From the NCBI GenBank assembly GCA_947095585.1, contig OX352766.1, forward strand, positions 19,458,939 through 19,522,938: 64,000 bases of DNA, written 5' to 3'. The notes under the pieces were generated by a model that was not told the DNA's origin, made no database searches, and worked only from the letters and a program-made list of their open reading frames with translations. Both the position numbers and the translations under genes were made by a program. Every line of letters begins with the position of its first letter. Position 1 is the first letter of the stretch. The stretch is from Nephrocerus scutellatus (taxonomy: Eukaryota; Arthropoda; Insecta; Diptera; Pipunculidae). This document shows, piece after piece, positions 1 to 12,436 of this stretch.

Positions 1-5
1 AGTAA
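1..5 (+). CDS. His1: histone H1, last codon only (cut by window start)
   Basis: The window opens on the last two bases of a lysine codon followed by TAA. The sequence from here is the same as that at 7932 onward, which follows a complete H1 gene, so this is the tail of the H1 of the preceding unit. Confidence 0.9.
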
Positions 6-69
6 ATTGTTCACTTTTTGGTTTTCAAGACGGTCAGGAAATAATCGTTTTGAAGTTAAAATAACAAAA

Positions 70-85
70 AGCCCTTTTCAGGGCT
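70..85 (+). terminator. histone 3' stem-loop of H1
   Basis: AGCCCTTTTCAGGGCT: 6-bp stem and TTTC loop, 65 nt after the H1 stop. It is followed by ACCA and, about 13 nt further on, by the purine-rich stretch AAAGAGAAAAA, a likely U7 snRNA-binding downstream element. In the family this loop binds SLBP and directs cleavage without a poly(A) tail. Confidence 0.92.
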
Positions 86-670
86 ACCAAAACTTTAACC
101 AAAGAGAAAAATAAGTTTCAATAGACTGAATTTCTTTATTTTACATGACATTGACATAACATAGACAACTAGGTATTTCTTTTCTAATAGGCCACATCTC
201 ATAAAAAGCAACAATTTGACGTATTTTGCATTTAAACAGGAAAGCCGTCAGACTTAATGACTGATTAACAAATAAATTGTGATGATAAATAATAATGCTG
301 ATTTTTTAATGAGATATTTTTTTTTAACAAAAATGATAAAAAATTATTTGTTAATCAGTTATTGTCTGACGGTTTAGCATATTAAGGTGTTTTAATGCTA
401 TATATATAGCCAAACAAAAACATTTTTTCTGAAAAATTCTGAACGAATAAAAATTTACCTTGAGCAGAGCTAGCTGAAGCTACTGATTATATGGCAATCA
501 GAATACTACAGTAGGAAAAATGAAAAATTAAAAAAGAACGAAAAGTTCATCCATATACAGATTTTGTGACACCTCAATTACGAGTAGCGAGTAATCTAAT
601 AAAATAATTAGTAAATAATATGTTTATTTAAAACTAAGATGATATCTTCCCTTTATAAATTATATTTTGT
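86..670. other. H1-H3 intergenic spacer
   Basis: AT-rich spacer between the convergent 3' ends of H1 and H3. It holds the foldback repeat at 228-400. I see no gene in the rest. Confidence 0.7.
228..400. repeat. foldback (MITE-like) inverted repeat
   Basis: The arm starting at 245 (CCGTCAGAC..., to about 275) is repeated in inverted form at 343-372, with one small indel and one mismatch over about 30 bp. A weaker outer match pairs GCATTTAAACA (229) with TGTTTTAATGC (about 389-399). The loop is about 65 nt of AT-rich sequence with no ORF. It could be a MITE-type non-autonomous DNA transposon or a native spacer foldback. I could not define a clear target duplication. A single left arm recurs at 4070-4120. 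Confidence 0.65.
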
Positions 671-686
671 GGTCCTGAAAAGGACC
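671..686 (-). terminator. histone 3' stem-loop of H3
   Basis: On the minus strand GGTCCTTTTCAGGACC, a perfect 6-bp stem with TTTC loop, 74 nt downstream of the H3 stop. Confidence 0.93.
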
Positions 687-760
687 GATTTTATTTAATT
701 TTTTTTATCACCAGTCAATTATGCAGATGTAATGTATTAACTAGCAACATAATTGCCATT

Positions 761-1228
<468 letters not shown>

Positions 1229-1239
1229 TCACTATTATT

Positions 1240-1251
1240 TGAGTCTGCCAC
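1240..1251. other. empty target site of the histone-cluster retrotransposon
   Basis: TGAGTCTGCCAC once only, in the H3 5' region. In units 3 and 4 the same 12 bp flanks every retrotransposon copy. The expected H3 start, about 31-33 nt from the TATA box at 1273, falls at 1240-1242, on the edge of this site. Confidence 0.85.
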
Positions 1252-1265
1252 CAGCCTGTCGCAAA

Positions 1266-1273
1266 TATTTATA
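1266..1273 (-). promoter_or_regulatory. H3 TATA box
   Basis: TATAAATA on the minus strand, 95 bp upstream of the H3 ATG. Confidence 0.85.
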
Positions 1274-1393
1274 CCTTTTTGTTTGAACTCTGTTACAATT
1301 TAACACGGATGTGTGAAAGAGATGAGAGTCATTTTTTCCCATTCTTATTCAATTTTCTTATTGTATGCCTATGCCGATGACGATGCCGAATGA

Positions 1394-1794
<401 letters not shown>

Positions 1795-1836
1795 ATTCTA
1801 TTCAATCATTTGCGTTCTATCAGTAAAATATCAATC

Positions 1837-1852
1837 GGTCCTTTTCAGGACC
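1837..1852 (+). terminator. histone 3' stem-loop of H4
   Basis: GGTCCTTTTCAGGACC, 42 nt after the stop. ACAAAATAAA follows at once, so a cryptic AATAAA signal overlaps the 3' flank. Confidence 0.93.
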
Positions 1853-2434
1853 ACAAAATAAATTCATAAAGAAGATACTTTTTAGGTTTCAATAGTTTTT
1901 TAAAAATGTCCGTATAGAATTATTATTTATTATAATTGAAATTTTTACTTTGGCTTTTTGCAACACTTGAGAATAATTTAAAAAATTCATAATGAAATGC
2001 GGACGTTCTCTGTCTGCCATATTGCTGTTCTCCTCTTTCAATGTGTCGTCGCCCAATCAAAATTTAAGTATTCCTTTGTTATTAATTAAAACTCGTGTTG
2101 CTAAGCTACGCAATTTCTATAATCAAGCAATTAAATTAAATTTAATAATAATATCGTATATTATCATGGTTGTGAAACAGTTTTCGCTGTAAAATGCTAA
2201 GTTGCTGTGTGCTGACCACAAAACTAATATTATAATCTAATCACCACACCAAACTCAATATTTCAACCAATTGCACAAAAATAATATCGTATACACTAGT
2301 GTTGTGAAAAGTAAATTAGTAGTTGAATTGTAATGATAATTTCTTTAAATTAGTAACCTTTATTTCTTTTATGTTTTGTAATTCTATTCTTTTTGATATT
2401 AATAAAAGTTATCCCTTCTCATAAGAAAATTTGT
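1853..2434. other. H4-H2A convergent 3' spacer
   Basis: 582 bp of AT-rich sequence between two convergent stem-loops. A 66-codon ORF at 1992-2192 looks like chance. No other feature seen. Confidence 0.7.
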
Positions 2435-2450
2435 CGTCCTGAAAAGGACG
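2435..2450 (-). terminator. histone 3' stem-loop of H2A
   Basis: Minus strand CGTCCTTTTCAGGACG, 44 nt past the H2A stop. Confidence 0.92.
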
Positions 2451-2494
2451 GTTTTTTTTAGTAATTTGTTCGTTTCTCTTTTGCGCACAGAAAT

Positions 2495-3183
<689 letters not shown>

Positions 3184-3555
3184 ATGCCGCCAAAGACAAG
3201 TGGAAAAGCAGAAAAGAAAGCTGGAAAGGCCCAGAAAAATATTACTAAGCCTGGAAAAAAGAACAAGCGCAAGAGGAAGGAAAGCTACGCAATTTACATT
3301 TACAAAGTGTTGAAGCAAGTCCATCCAGATACTGGTATCTCATCAAAAGCCATGAGTATCATGAACAGTTTTGTCAATGATATTTTTGAACGTATCGCTG
3401 CCGAAGCCTCCCGCTTGGCACATTACAACAAACGTTCGACAATCACAAGTCGGGAAATACAGACTGCTGTTCGTCTTTTACTTCCCGGAGAGTTGGCCAA
3501 GCATGCGGTCAGTGAAGGAACAAAAGCTGTTACTAAATATACCAGCTCTAAGTAA
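3184..3555 (+). CDS. His2B: histone H2B, unit 1
   Basis: Core histone of 123 residues, partner of H2A. The lysine-rich tail [19 protein letters not shown] is followed by the KRKRKES basic patch, the histone fold ([19 protein letters not shown]...) and the C-terminal helix ending AVTKYTSSK, which includes the lysine ubiquitinated by Bre1-type ligases in the family. It differs from the Drosophila protein only in the tail. The start follows directly from the conserved MPPK. Confidence 0.98.
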   Translation: MPPKTSGKAEKKAGKAQKNITKPGKKNKRKRKESYAIYIYKVLKQVHPDTGISSKAMSIMNSFVNDIFERIAAEASRLAHYNKRSTITSREIQTAVRLLLPGELAKHAVSEGTKAVTKYTSSK

Positions 3556-3606
3556 ATTTCGGCGTCATCTTATCTTTGTCTTTTTTAAGACACCACCAAA
3601 TAAAAA

Positions 3607-3622
3607 GGCCCTTTTCAGGGCC
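3607..3622 (+). terminator. histone 3' stem-loop of H2B
   Basis: GGCCCTTTTCAGGGCC, 51 nt after the stop. Confidence 0.93.
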
Positions 3623-4499
3623 ACAAAATGATTCAACAAACAATATGTAACTCGAACGCAATTTAATTAGTATATTTATGTACTAATTGTTATCAACTAA
3701 AAACTTCAATATAATGTACCTACCTACATACAAAACATAATAAAATAAAATTGGAAAACCTCATAAAGACTACGTTAGTTAGTGTATGGTGTCATCTTAA
3801 ATGATTATGGCTTCATATAAATTCTGTACTCTTGGTACGGTACTGCTGCTATAGCTTCGTAAAAATTTGGTACAATGAGATTGAACATGTTTATTTGTCA
3901 CATTAGGTGTGTGGTACAAAGATAAATAATAATTGAAAAAACCTCTAAAGTCTACTGTTCAAACCACAATCATATAAAAAAATTCTGAAGGGTACTGACA
4001 AATTTGAAAATTCTTATTAGAAATGTATATATTCCAGTTGGAATTGGTACGATTGTCTGTAGCTATGTATTTTGCATTAAAACAGCTAAACCGTCAGACA
4101 ATGACTGATTAACAAATAATGTTAAGCAATTATGCCCATTTCATAATGTAATATTTATAAACAAAACTAATTTAATAAAAAAAATTCAGTTTTACCAGTT
4201 TTTTTTCTTTTTCTGATGGTCCTTATGGTGTTTTTTGAGACTTTTGAGGGTATTTTGGGAGTCTTCTGGGCATCTTTTGGAAGTGTTTTAGAGGTCTATT
4301 TTTTGTTTTGAAACGACAAAGAATTATAACTTCTAACGCGCGTACATAAGCACACGCGTCCACTTTTTTATGTTATGCTGTTATCAGTCAATATATGGAG
4401 ATGCAGTGTATTAACCAGCATCATAATCTATTTTAAGGACGTTTTTCTTTTTTATAATATAATTGTGTAACCTAATGAAAATGTTTGTCATTCATACAT
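3623..4499. other. H2B-H1 spacer, proximal part, with decayed H1-H3 spacer duplicate
   Basis: AT-rich and non-coding. At 4070-4120 it carries one arm of the foldback found at 228-400, with the same upstream context (TATTTTGCATT). At about 4377-4440 it resembles the sequence around the H3 stop (709-770): CAGTCAAT, ATGTATTAAC-like and TTTTAAGGACG follow in the same order. This looks like an old duplicate of the H1-H3 spacer that once ended in H3 coding sequence. A G/T-rich stretch (about 4220-4310) with repeated TTTTGGGAG-like words follows the arm. Confidence 0.5.
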
Positions 4500-6161
4500 A
4501 GAGTCATAATCGAGCGCTCAACACGAGCACACGCAGATCACGCATAATATCGTCTAGCTACCTGCTAACCGATTAAAAAAAACCCCAAAACCAAAAGCGA
4601 GCATTTCGCTACCTGCTACTTTTTTATTTTTTATTATTTCACTAATTATTTTTTAATTTCAAAAATATTTTTTTTCCAGTTATTAGCAATTTATTTTCAG
4701 AAAAGAGTTTCCTTTCGATCAGCTCTATGAAATAGGGAAAAAAGCAAAAACGAAGGAAAAAGTCAACGAGGTCTTATCCTTCATTAAGCAACAAGTCACC
4801 AAAGATGGTGGGGATTTCCTCTTGTCGTTGTACCAAAGGCTAGATGAAGTGAACCAGCTGTGCGATTCAGCGACTTCAGAGGAGGAAAATATGAGTGCTG
4901 TCGAGTAATCGAATACTGAAGCGTCCGAATCCAGCAGCGAAGGAGAGGATAATTCTAGCGACGAAGATAGTCGCAAGGAACGATCATCTCCCGAAACCAT
5001 GCCAGTAAAGGCAAAAAGAAGATTGTCTGCCAGTTCCAGACCATCATCACCACCAACTTCATCTCCGCCTGGAGTAGCCATAATGTCAGGATTGCGCCAA
5101 AACCAATTGTTGTGGAGAAAACAACAAAACCAAAAGAGGTGCAACGTAAAACTGTGCAGGCATCACAACCAACCGCTCAAGGAAACATAATCACACAGAG
5201 TACTGGAGCAGCAACAAAACCATTTGCTATGCCACCAATAGTCTGCTTCAGACTGAACGTCGCTGAACTCTCAAAGTTCACGAAGAGTGCCAATTTTAGT
5301 TGCAGAATTCGCAACATCAATAGCAGCAAATCGGTCGTTACAGCCATGAACAAAGACGGCCACCAGCGAATTCGGTCTTTCCTACAGTCGGGAAAGACCA
5401 AACGGCTCTAGAACATCAAACCAGGTCCTGATGATTTTAAGAAGCTGAACTCTCTGGTCGGAAAGCGTATTTCTATTCCAGAGAGTATCACGTTTGCAGA
5501 TAAAGTAGCATCCAGTCCTGTTGAAAAAGCCGAAGCCTTTGCCTGCCATTTTGAAAGGAGCTTTACGGACCGACCACCAACGCATCTTCCAGATTTTTTG
5601 GAAGAGGTGGAAAGTCTTGTGGAAGACGCCACTTCTGCAAGTAATCCTGTAGTGCGGTTAAGTGAAGAAAACCCCGCTAACGCACCCGTAGAAGTGGATA
5701 TGTTTACCTGAACAGCTGTTGTCAGTAATTTAATTATGAGTGGAAACTCAAAAAAATCATCGGGCATTGACGGGATTTCTAACTTTTTGCTTAAAAAGTT
5801 ACCGGGTATGGCAATCTTGATGTTAACCATCATTTTCAACAATTGCCTTAAAAATGGTTAGTTTCCAGACAACTGAAAGGTGGCCAAAGTAATACCCAAT
5901 ATTCGGAGTCGTTGATCCGTAAAAAGATCAATATACGTTTTGTTCGGAAGAAGCCTTATTCCTTCCTTTTAATTCGGTTTCCGAGAGAAGCACTTTACGA
6001 TGCACCCTCTGCTGTAACTTCACTGTAATGTCACTCGAGGACTGAACGTTAAAAGCAGTACAGTAGCCTGTTTGCTAGACATCGAAAAAGCCTTCGATAG
6101 TGTATGGATCAACGGGCTACTGTTCAAACTTATTAGATTTGGTTTCCCCAATTATATTGTG
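4500..6161 (+). pseudogene. decayed, internally deleted retrotransposon relic (same family as the arrays), unit 1
   Basis: Sequence similar to the full-length element at 36570-41540, but on the opposite strand. It begins within a few bases of the element 5' end (AGTCATAATCGAGCGCTC, 4503) and includes the 5' UTR. The ORF1 part corresponds to residues about 5-224, with the start codon lost and an early TAG at about 4726-4734. At about 5397 it jumps into ORF2 at residue about 372, leaving GAC as a shared base triplet at the joint. The ORF2 part continues to about residue 647 with a second loss of about 75 nt (residues 537-562, at about 5900) and several stops. Similarity ends at about 6161, before the catalytic YADD, so no 3' end or tail is left. 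In units 1 and 2 there is an extra TAA at 4906 (GAG to TAA). Non-functional as a protein gene. Confidence 0.88.
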
Positions 6162-7264
6162 AAATTACTCTCTTCTGAGACAGCAGTTGGCCTCTGATTG
6201 AATGTTAATTGTTGAATAATTTTGTAAAAAATTGTAGCTTTTGTAATATTTCAATAGTTCGAGAATAACTAATTTTAATAAAATGAATATGAACGACGAT
6301 AAATGTGAATTCGCTTTGAGAAATCTTGTGCATTAACTGACTTATACTCTTATAATGTTAATTACAGCATCATTATGTTAAAAACAATTTCCTTTTTTAA
6401 CTTTTTAACCATCTGTATACCGTAAACTTAAAGTTTAAATATTTTTATAATTAATATACTTAAATAGGAAGAATTAAGCGATAATTCTAATTAATGCGAC
6501 TTCGTTTTGGGATGGTGTAAATTTTCTTGTGTTTTGAATGAGAGACTTTTGTAATGTTAATTATAGCTTCATTTTTATACAATTTGAATCTTTTACAATT
6601 GTTTAATCATTCGTAGCTAACCGGTAAAATATTGATGTAAACAGTATATTTAAATCACAAGAATAAAAAGATTATAATTCTAAAAATGCGTCTTTGTTTT
6701 GTGAAGCTCGGTGTTCATTGACTGAGAGACTGGCATTTTTATAATGTTAAATTTAGCTTCATTTTTATATAAAAAATTATCTTTTATAATTTTTTCCTTA
6801 TTTATATATAGTAAACTATCAGTAAAAAGGGATGTATATAGTTAATATATGTATATAATATGAATAAAACGATTATAAATCCAAAAGATGGGATTTCGTT
6901 TTGTGAAAATCTGTGTTTAAAATGATTTTTTTTAGAAGATTATTACTTAAATATATTAAAGCTAATATCTGCAATACAAGGAAATATTGTCTAATTTAAA
7001 TAACAAAAAATAAATTACTGTAATACTTTTTATTATAATTAAAAAAAGGAAAAACAGTTCAAACTTTTGTGCACAAAATACCAAATGACACTGAAATGAA
7101 AATTTCTTAATATAGTCTTCTCTAGGCGATTCTCAACTTTTCAAGTACGGTATACCATACGCCATATTGATATTAAAAAATTTAAAACTTAAATCTTGGC
7201 GATCGTGCTGTTTGCTAGTTATTAGATATACGGAAATCGTGTTTTTTTTTTTCAAGAATTAAAA
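6162..7264. repeat. AT-rich H2B-H1 spacer, distal part, with degenerate ~190-bp repeats
   Basis: Four diverged copies of a unit are recognisable by the words GATTATAA/CGATAATTCT followed by TTCG/TTTGTTTTG, then GAGAGACT and TTATAATGTTAATT-AGC-TCATT. Anchor positions are about 6292, 6475, 6668 and 6856, so the period is about 183-193 bp. The last 350 bp before H1 carry no TATA box; Drosophila H1 is likewise TATA-less and depends on TRF2, so this is expected. Confidence 0.6.
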
Positions 7265-7936
7265 ATGTCTGATACTGTTGTAGCCGCTTCCCCTGTCGCA
7301 GTTGCCGTTGGCGCTGAGAAAAAAGTTGTCAAGAAACCGTCAGCGACAGCGGCTCATCCGCCAACTCAAGAAATGGTCGATGCATCGATTAAGACTCTTA
7401 AGGAACGTGGTGGCTCATCACTTTTGGCTATTAAGAAATATATTGCTGCCACATACAAGGTTGATGTCCAAAAATTAGCTCCTTTCATTAAAAAGTATTT
7501 GAAAAATGGCGTTGTCAGTGGAAAATTGATCCAAACCAAAGGTAAGGGTGCCTCTGGCTCGTTTAAATTATCAGCTGCTGCTAGTAAGGAACCTAAAGCG
7601 CCAAAGGCAAAATCCTCTGAGAAGAAGAAGGCAGTCACCGCAGCGAAAAAGAAGCCAGCAACAGCAGTCAAAAAAGTTACTGCCTCATCTGGCGAGAAGA
7701 AAGTGAAAAAATCTGCAGCTACTAAAAAAGTGGTAGAGAAGAAAAAAACTGAAAAAGCTAAAGCTAAAAACATTAAGAAGGCAGGTGGTGCTGTTAAGGC
7801 TAAAACACCGAAACCAAAAGCTACTGCTTCAAGTGTTAAGGCAAAGGCTGCTGCTAAACCAAAAGCTGTTATCGCTCCTGCAGTTAAACCGAAAAAAGTC
7901 GCTTCAGCAGCGAAGAAAGCAGCACCTAAAAAGTAA
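7265..7936 (+). CDS. His1: histone H1 linker histone, 223-aa form, unit 1
   Basis: Linker histone that binds DNA at the nucleosome entry/exit site. The N-terminal tail (1-33) is Ala/Val/Lys-rich. The winged-helix globular domain (H15) runs from about residue 34 ([20 protein letters not shown]) to about 108 (GASGSFKLS) and includes [10 protein letters not shown] and [20 protein letters not shown]. The C-terminal tail is Lys/Ala/Pro-rich to the end (AAPKK). Compared with units 3-4 it lacks seven residues (TAGAAKK) after KKVVKK; this is a 21-bp in-frame deletion between two CAAGAA words. The start is preceded by AAAA. The stem-loop at 8001 ends the transcript. Confidence 0.96.
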   Translation: MSDTVVAASPVAVAVGAEKKVVKKPSATAAHPPTQEMVDASIKTLKERGGSSLLAIKKYIAATYKVDVQKLAPFIKKYLKNGVVSGKLIQTKGKGASGSFKLSAAASKEPKAPKAKSSEKKKAVTAAKKKPATAVKKVTASSGEKKVKKSAATKKVVEKKKTEKAKAKNIKKAGGAVKAKTPKPKATASSVKAKAAAKPKAVIAPAVKPKKVASAAKKAAPKK

Positions 7937-8000
7937 ATTGTTCACTTTTTGGTTTTCAAGACGGTCAGGAAATAATCGTTTTGAAGTTAAAATAACAAAA

Positions 8001-8016
8001 AGCCCTTTTCAGGGCT
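8001..8016 (+). terminator. histone 3' stem-loop of H1, unit 1
   Basis: AGCCCTTTTCAGGGCT, 65 nt after the stop, with the same purine-rich downstream element. Confidence 0.92.
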
Positions 8017-8601
8017 ACCAAAACTTTAACCAAAGAGAAAAATAAGTTTCAATAGACTGAATTTCTTTATTTTACATGACATTGACATAACATAGACAAC
8101 TAGGTATTTCTTTTCTAATAGGCCACATCTCATAAAAAGCAACAATTTGACGTATTTTGCATTTAAACAGGAAAGCCGTCAGACTTAATGACTGATTAAC
8201 AAATAAATTGTGATGATAAATAATAATGCTGATTTTTTAATGAGATATTTTTTTTTAACAAAAATGATAAAAAATTATTTGTTAATCAGTTATTGTCTGA
8301 CGGTTTAGCATATTAAGGTGTTTTAATGCTATATATATAGCCAAACAAAAACATTTTTTCTGAAAAATTCTGAACGAATAAAAATTTACCTTGAGCAGAG
8401 CTAGCTGAAGCTACTGATTATATGGCAATCAGAATACTACAGTAGGAAAAATGAAAAATTAAAAAAGAACGAAAAGTTCATCCATATACAGATTTTGTGA
8501 CACCTCAATTACGAGTAGCGAGTAATCTAATAAAATAATTAGTAAATAATATGTTTATTTAAAACTAAGATGATATCTTCCCTTTATAAATTATATTTTG
8601 T
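8017..8601. other. H1-H3 spacer, unit 2
   Basis: Same content as 86-670. The foldback occupies 8159-8331. Confidence 0.7.
8159..8331. repeat. foldback repeat, unit 2 copy
   Basis: Core arms at 8176-8206 and 8274-8303. Identical in layout to the unit 1 copy. Confidence 0.65.
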
Positions 8602-8617
8602 GGTCCTGAAAAGGACC
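8602..8617 (-). terminator. histone 3' stem-loop of H3, unit 2
   Basis: GGTCCTTTTCAGGACC on the minus strand. Confidence 0.93.
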
Positions 8618-8691
8618 GATTTTATTTAATTTTTTTTATCACCAGTCAATTATGCAGATGTAATGTATTAACTAGCAACGTAATTGCCATT

Positions 8692-9725
<1,034 letters not shown>

Positions 9726-9767
9726 ATTCTATTCAATCATTTGCGTTCTATCAGTAAAATATCAATC

Positions 9768-9783
9768 GGTCCTTTTCAGGACC
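9768..9783 (+). terminator. histone 3' stem-loop of H4, unit 2
   Basis: GGTCCTTTTCAGGACC. Confidence 0.93.
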
Positions 9784-10365
9784 ACAAAATAAATTCATAA
9801 AGAAGATACTTTTTAGGTTTCAATAGTTTTTTAAAAATGTCCGTATAGAATTATTATTTATTATAATTGAAATTTTTACTTTGGCTTTTTGCAACACTTG
9901 AGAATAATTTAAAAAATTCATAATGAAATGCGGACGTTCTCTGTCTGCCATATTGCTGTTCTCCTCTTTCAATGTGTCGTCGCCCAATCAAAATTTAAGT
10001 ATTCCTTTGTTATTAATTAAAACTCGTGTTGCTAAGCTACGCAATTTCTATAATCAAGCAATTAAATTAAATTTAATAATAATATCGTATATTATCATGG
10101 TTGTGAAACAGTTTTCGCTGTAAAATGCTAAGTTGCTGTGTGCTGACCACAAAACTAATATTATAATCTAATCACCACACCAAACTCAATATTTCAACCA
10201 ATTGCACAAAAATAATATCGTATACACTAGTGTTGTGAAAAGTAAATTAGTAGTTGAATTGTAATGATAATTTCTTTAAATTAGTAACCTTTATTTCTTT
10301 TATGTTTTGTAATTCTATTCTTTTTGATATTAATAAAAGTTATCCCTTCTCATAAGAAAATTTGT
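9784..10365. other. H4-H2A spacer, unit 2
   Basis: Same AT-rich content as 1853-2434. Nothing more seen. Confidence 0.7.
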
Positions 10366-10381
10366 CGTCCTGAAAAGGACG
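10366..10381 (-). terminator. histone 3' stem-loop of H2A, unit 2
   Basis: CGTCCTTTTCAGGACG on the minus strand. Confidence 0.92.
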
Positions 10382-10425
10382 GTTTTTTTTAGTAATTTGT
10401 TCGTTTCTCTTTTGCGCACAGAAAT

Positions 10426-11114
<689 letters not shown>

Positions 11115-11486
11115 ATGCCGCCAAAGACAAGTGGAAAAGCAGAAAAGAAAGCTGGAAAGGCCCAGAAAAATATTACTAAGCCTGGAAAAAAGAACAAGCG
11201 CAAGAGGAAGGAAAGCTACGCAATTTACATTTACAAAGTGTTGAAGCAAGTCCATCCAGATACTGGTATCTCATCAAAAGCCATGAGTATCATGAACAGT
11301 TTTGTCAATGATATTTTTGAACGTATCGCTGCCGAAGCCTCCCGCTTGGCACATTACAACAAACGTTCGACAATCACAAGTCGGGAAATACAGACTGCTG
11401 TTCGTCTTTTACTTCCCGGAGAGTTGGCCAAGCATGCGGTCAGTGAAGGAACAAAAGCTGTTACTAAATATACCAGCTCTAAGTAA
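11115..11486 (+). CDS. His2B: histone H2B, unit 2
   Basis: 123 aa, identical protein to unit 1. Confidence 0.98.
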   Translation: MPPKTSGKAEKKAGKAQKNITKPGKKNKRKRKESYAIYIYKVLKQVHPDTGISSKAMSIMNSFVNDIFERIAAEASRLAHYNKRSTITSREIQTAVRLLLPGELAKHAVSEGTKAVTKYTSSK

Positions 11487-11537
11487 ATTTCGGCGTCATC
11501 TTATCTTTGTCTTTTTTAAGACACCACCAAATAAAAA

Positions 11538-11553
11538 GGCCCTTTTCAGGGCC
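11538..11553 (+). terminator. histone 3' stem-loop of H2B, unit 2
   Basis: GGCCCTTTTCAGGGCC. Confidence 0.93.
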
Positions 11554-12436
11554 ACAAAATGATTCAACAAACAATATGTAACTCGAACGCAATTTAATTA
11601 GTATATTTATGTACTAATTGTTATCAACTAAAAACTTCAATATAATGTACCTACCTACATACAAAACATAATAAAATAAAATTGGAAAACCTCATAAAGA
11701 CTACGTTAGTTAGTGTATGGTGTCATCTTAAATGAAAATGATTATGGCTTCATATAAATTCTGTACTCTTGGTACGGTACTGCTGCTATAGCTTCGTAAA
11801 AATTTGGTACAATGAGATTGAACATGTTTATTAGTCACATTAGGTGTGTGGTACAAAGATAAATAATAATTGAAAAAACCTCTAAAGTCTACTGTTCAAA
11901 CCACAATCATATAAAAAAATTCTGAAGGGTACTGACAAATTTGAAAATTCTTATTAGAAATGTATATATTCCAGTTGGAATTGGTACGATTGTCTGTAGC
12001 TATGTATTTTGCATTAAAACAGCTAAACCGTCAGACAATGACTGATTAACAAATAATGTTAAGCAATTATGCCCATTTCATAATGTAATATTTATAAACA
12101 AAACTAATTTAATAAAAAAAATTCAGTTTTACCAGTTTTTTTTCTTTTTCTGATGGTCCTTATGGTGTTTTTTGAGACTTTTGAGGGTATTTTGGGAGTC
12201 TTCTGGGCATCTTTTGGAAGTGTTTTAGAGGTCTATTTTTTGTTTTGAAACGACAAAGAATTATAACTTCTAACGCGCGTACATAAGCACACGCGTCCAC
12301 TTTTTTATGTTATGCTGTTATCAGTCAATATATGGAGATGCAGTGTATTAACCAGCATCATAATCTATTTTAAGGACGTTTTTCTTTTTTATAATATAAT
12401 TGTGTAACCTAATGAAAATGTTTGTCATTCATACAT
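11554..12436. other. H2B-H1 spacer, proximal part, unit 2
   Basis: As in unit 1 (single foldback arm from about 12007, core from 12028), but with an extra 6 bp giving AAATGAAAATGATT at about 11730 and TTTATTAGTCAC at about 11830. Both variants are shared with units 3-4 rather than unit 1. Confidence 0.55.

Noticed and set aside
1992..2192. 66-codon ORF in the H4-H2A spacer, present in every unit
   Set aside because: Its conservation only reflects the near-identity of the units. AT-rich, no recognisable domain, lies between two transcript ends.
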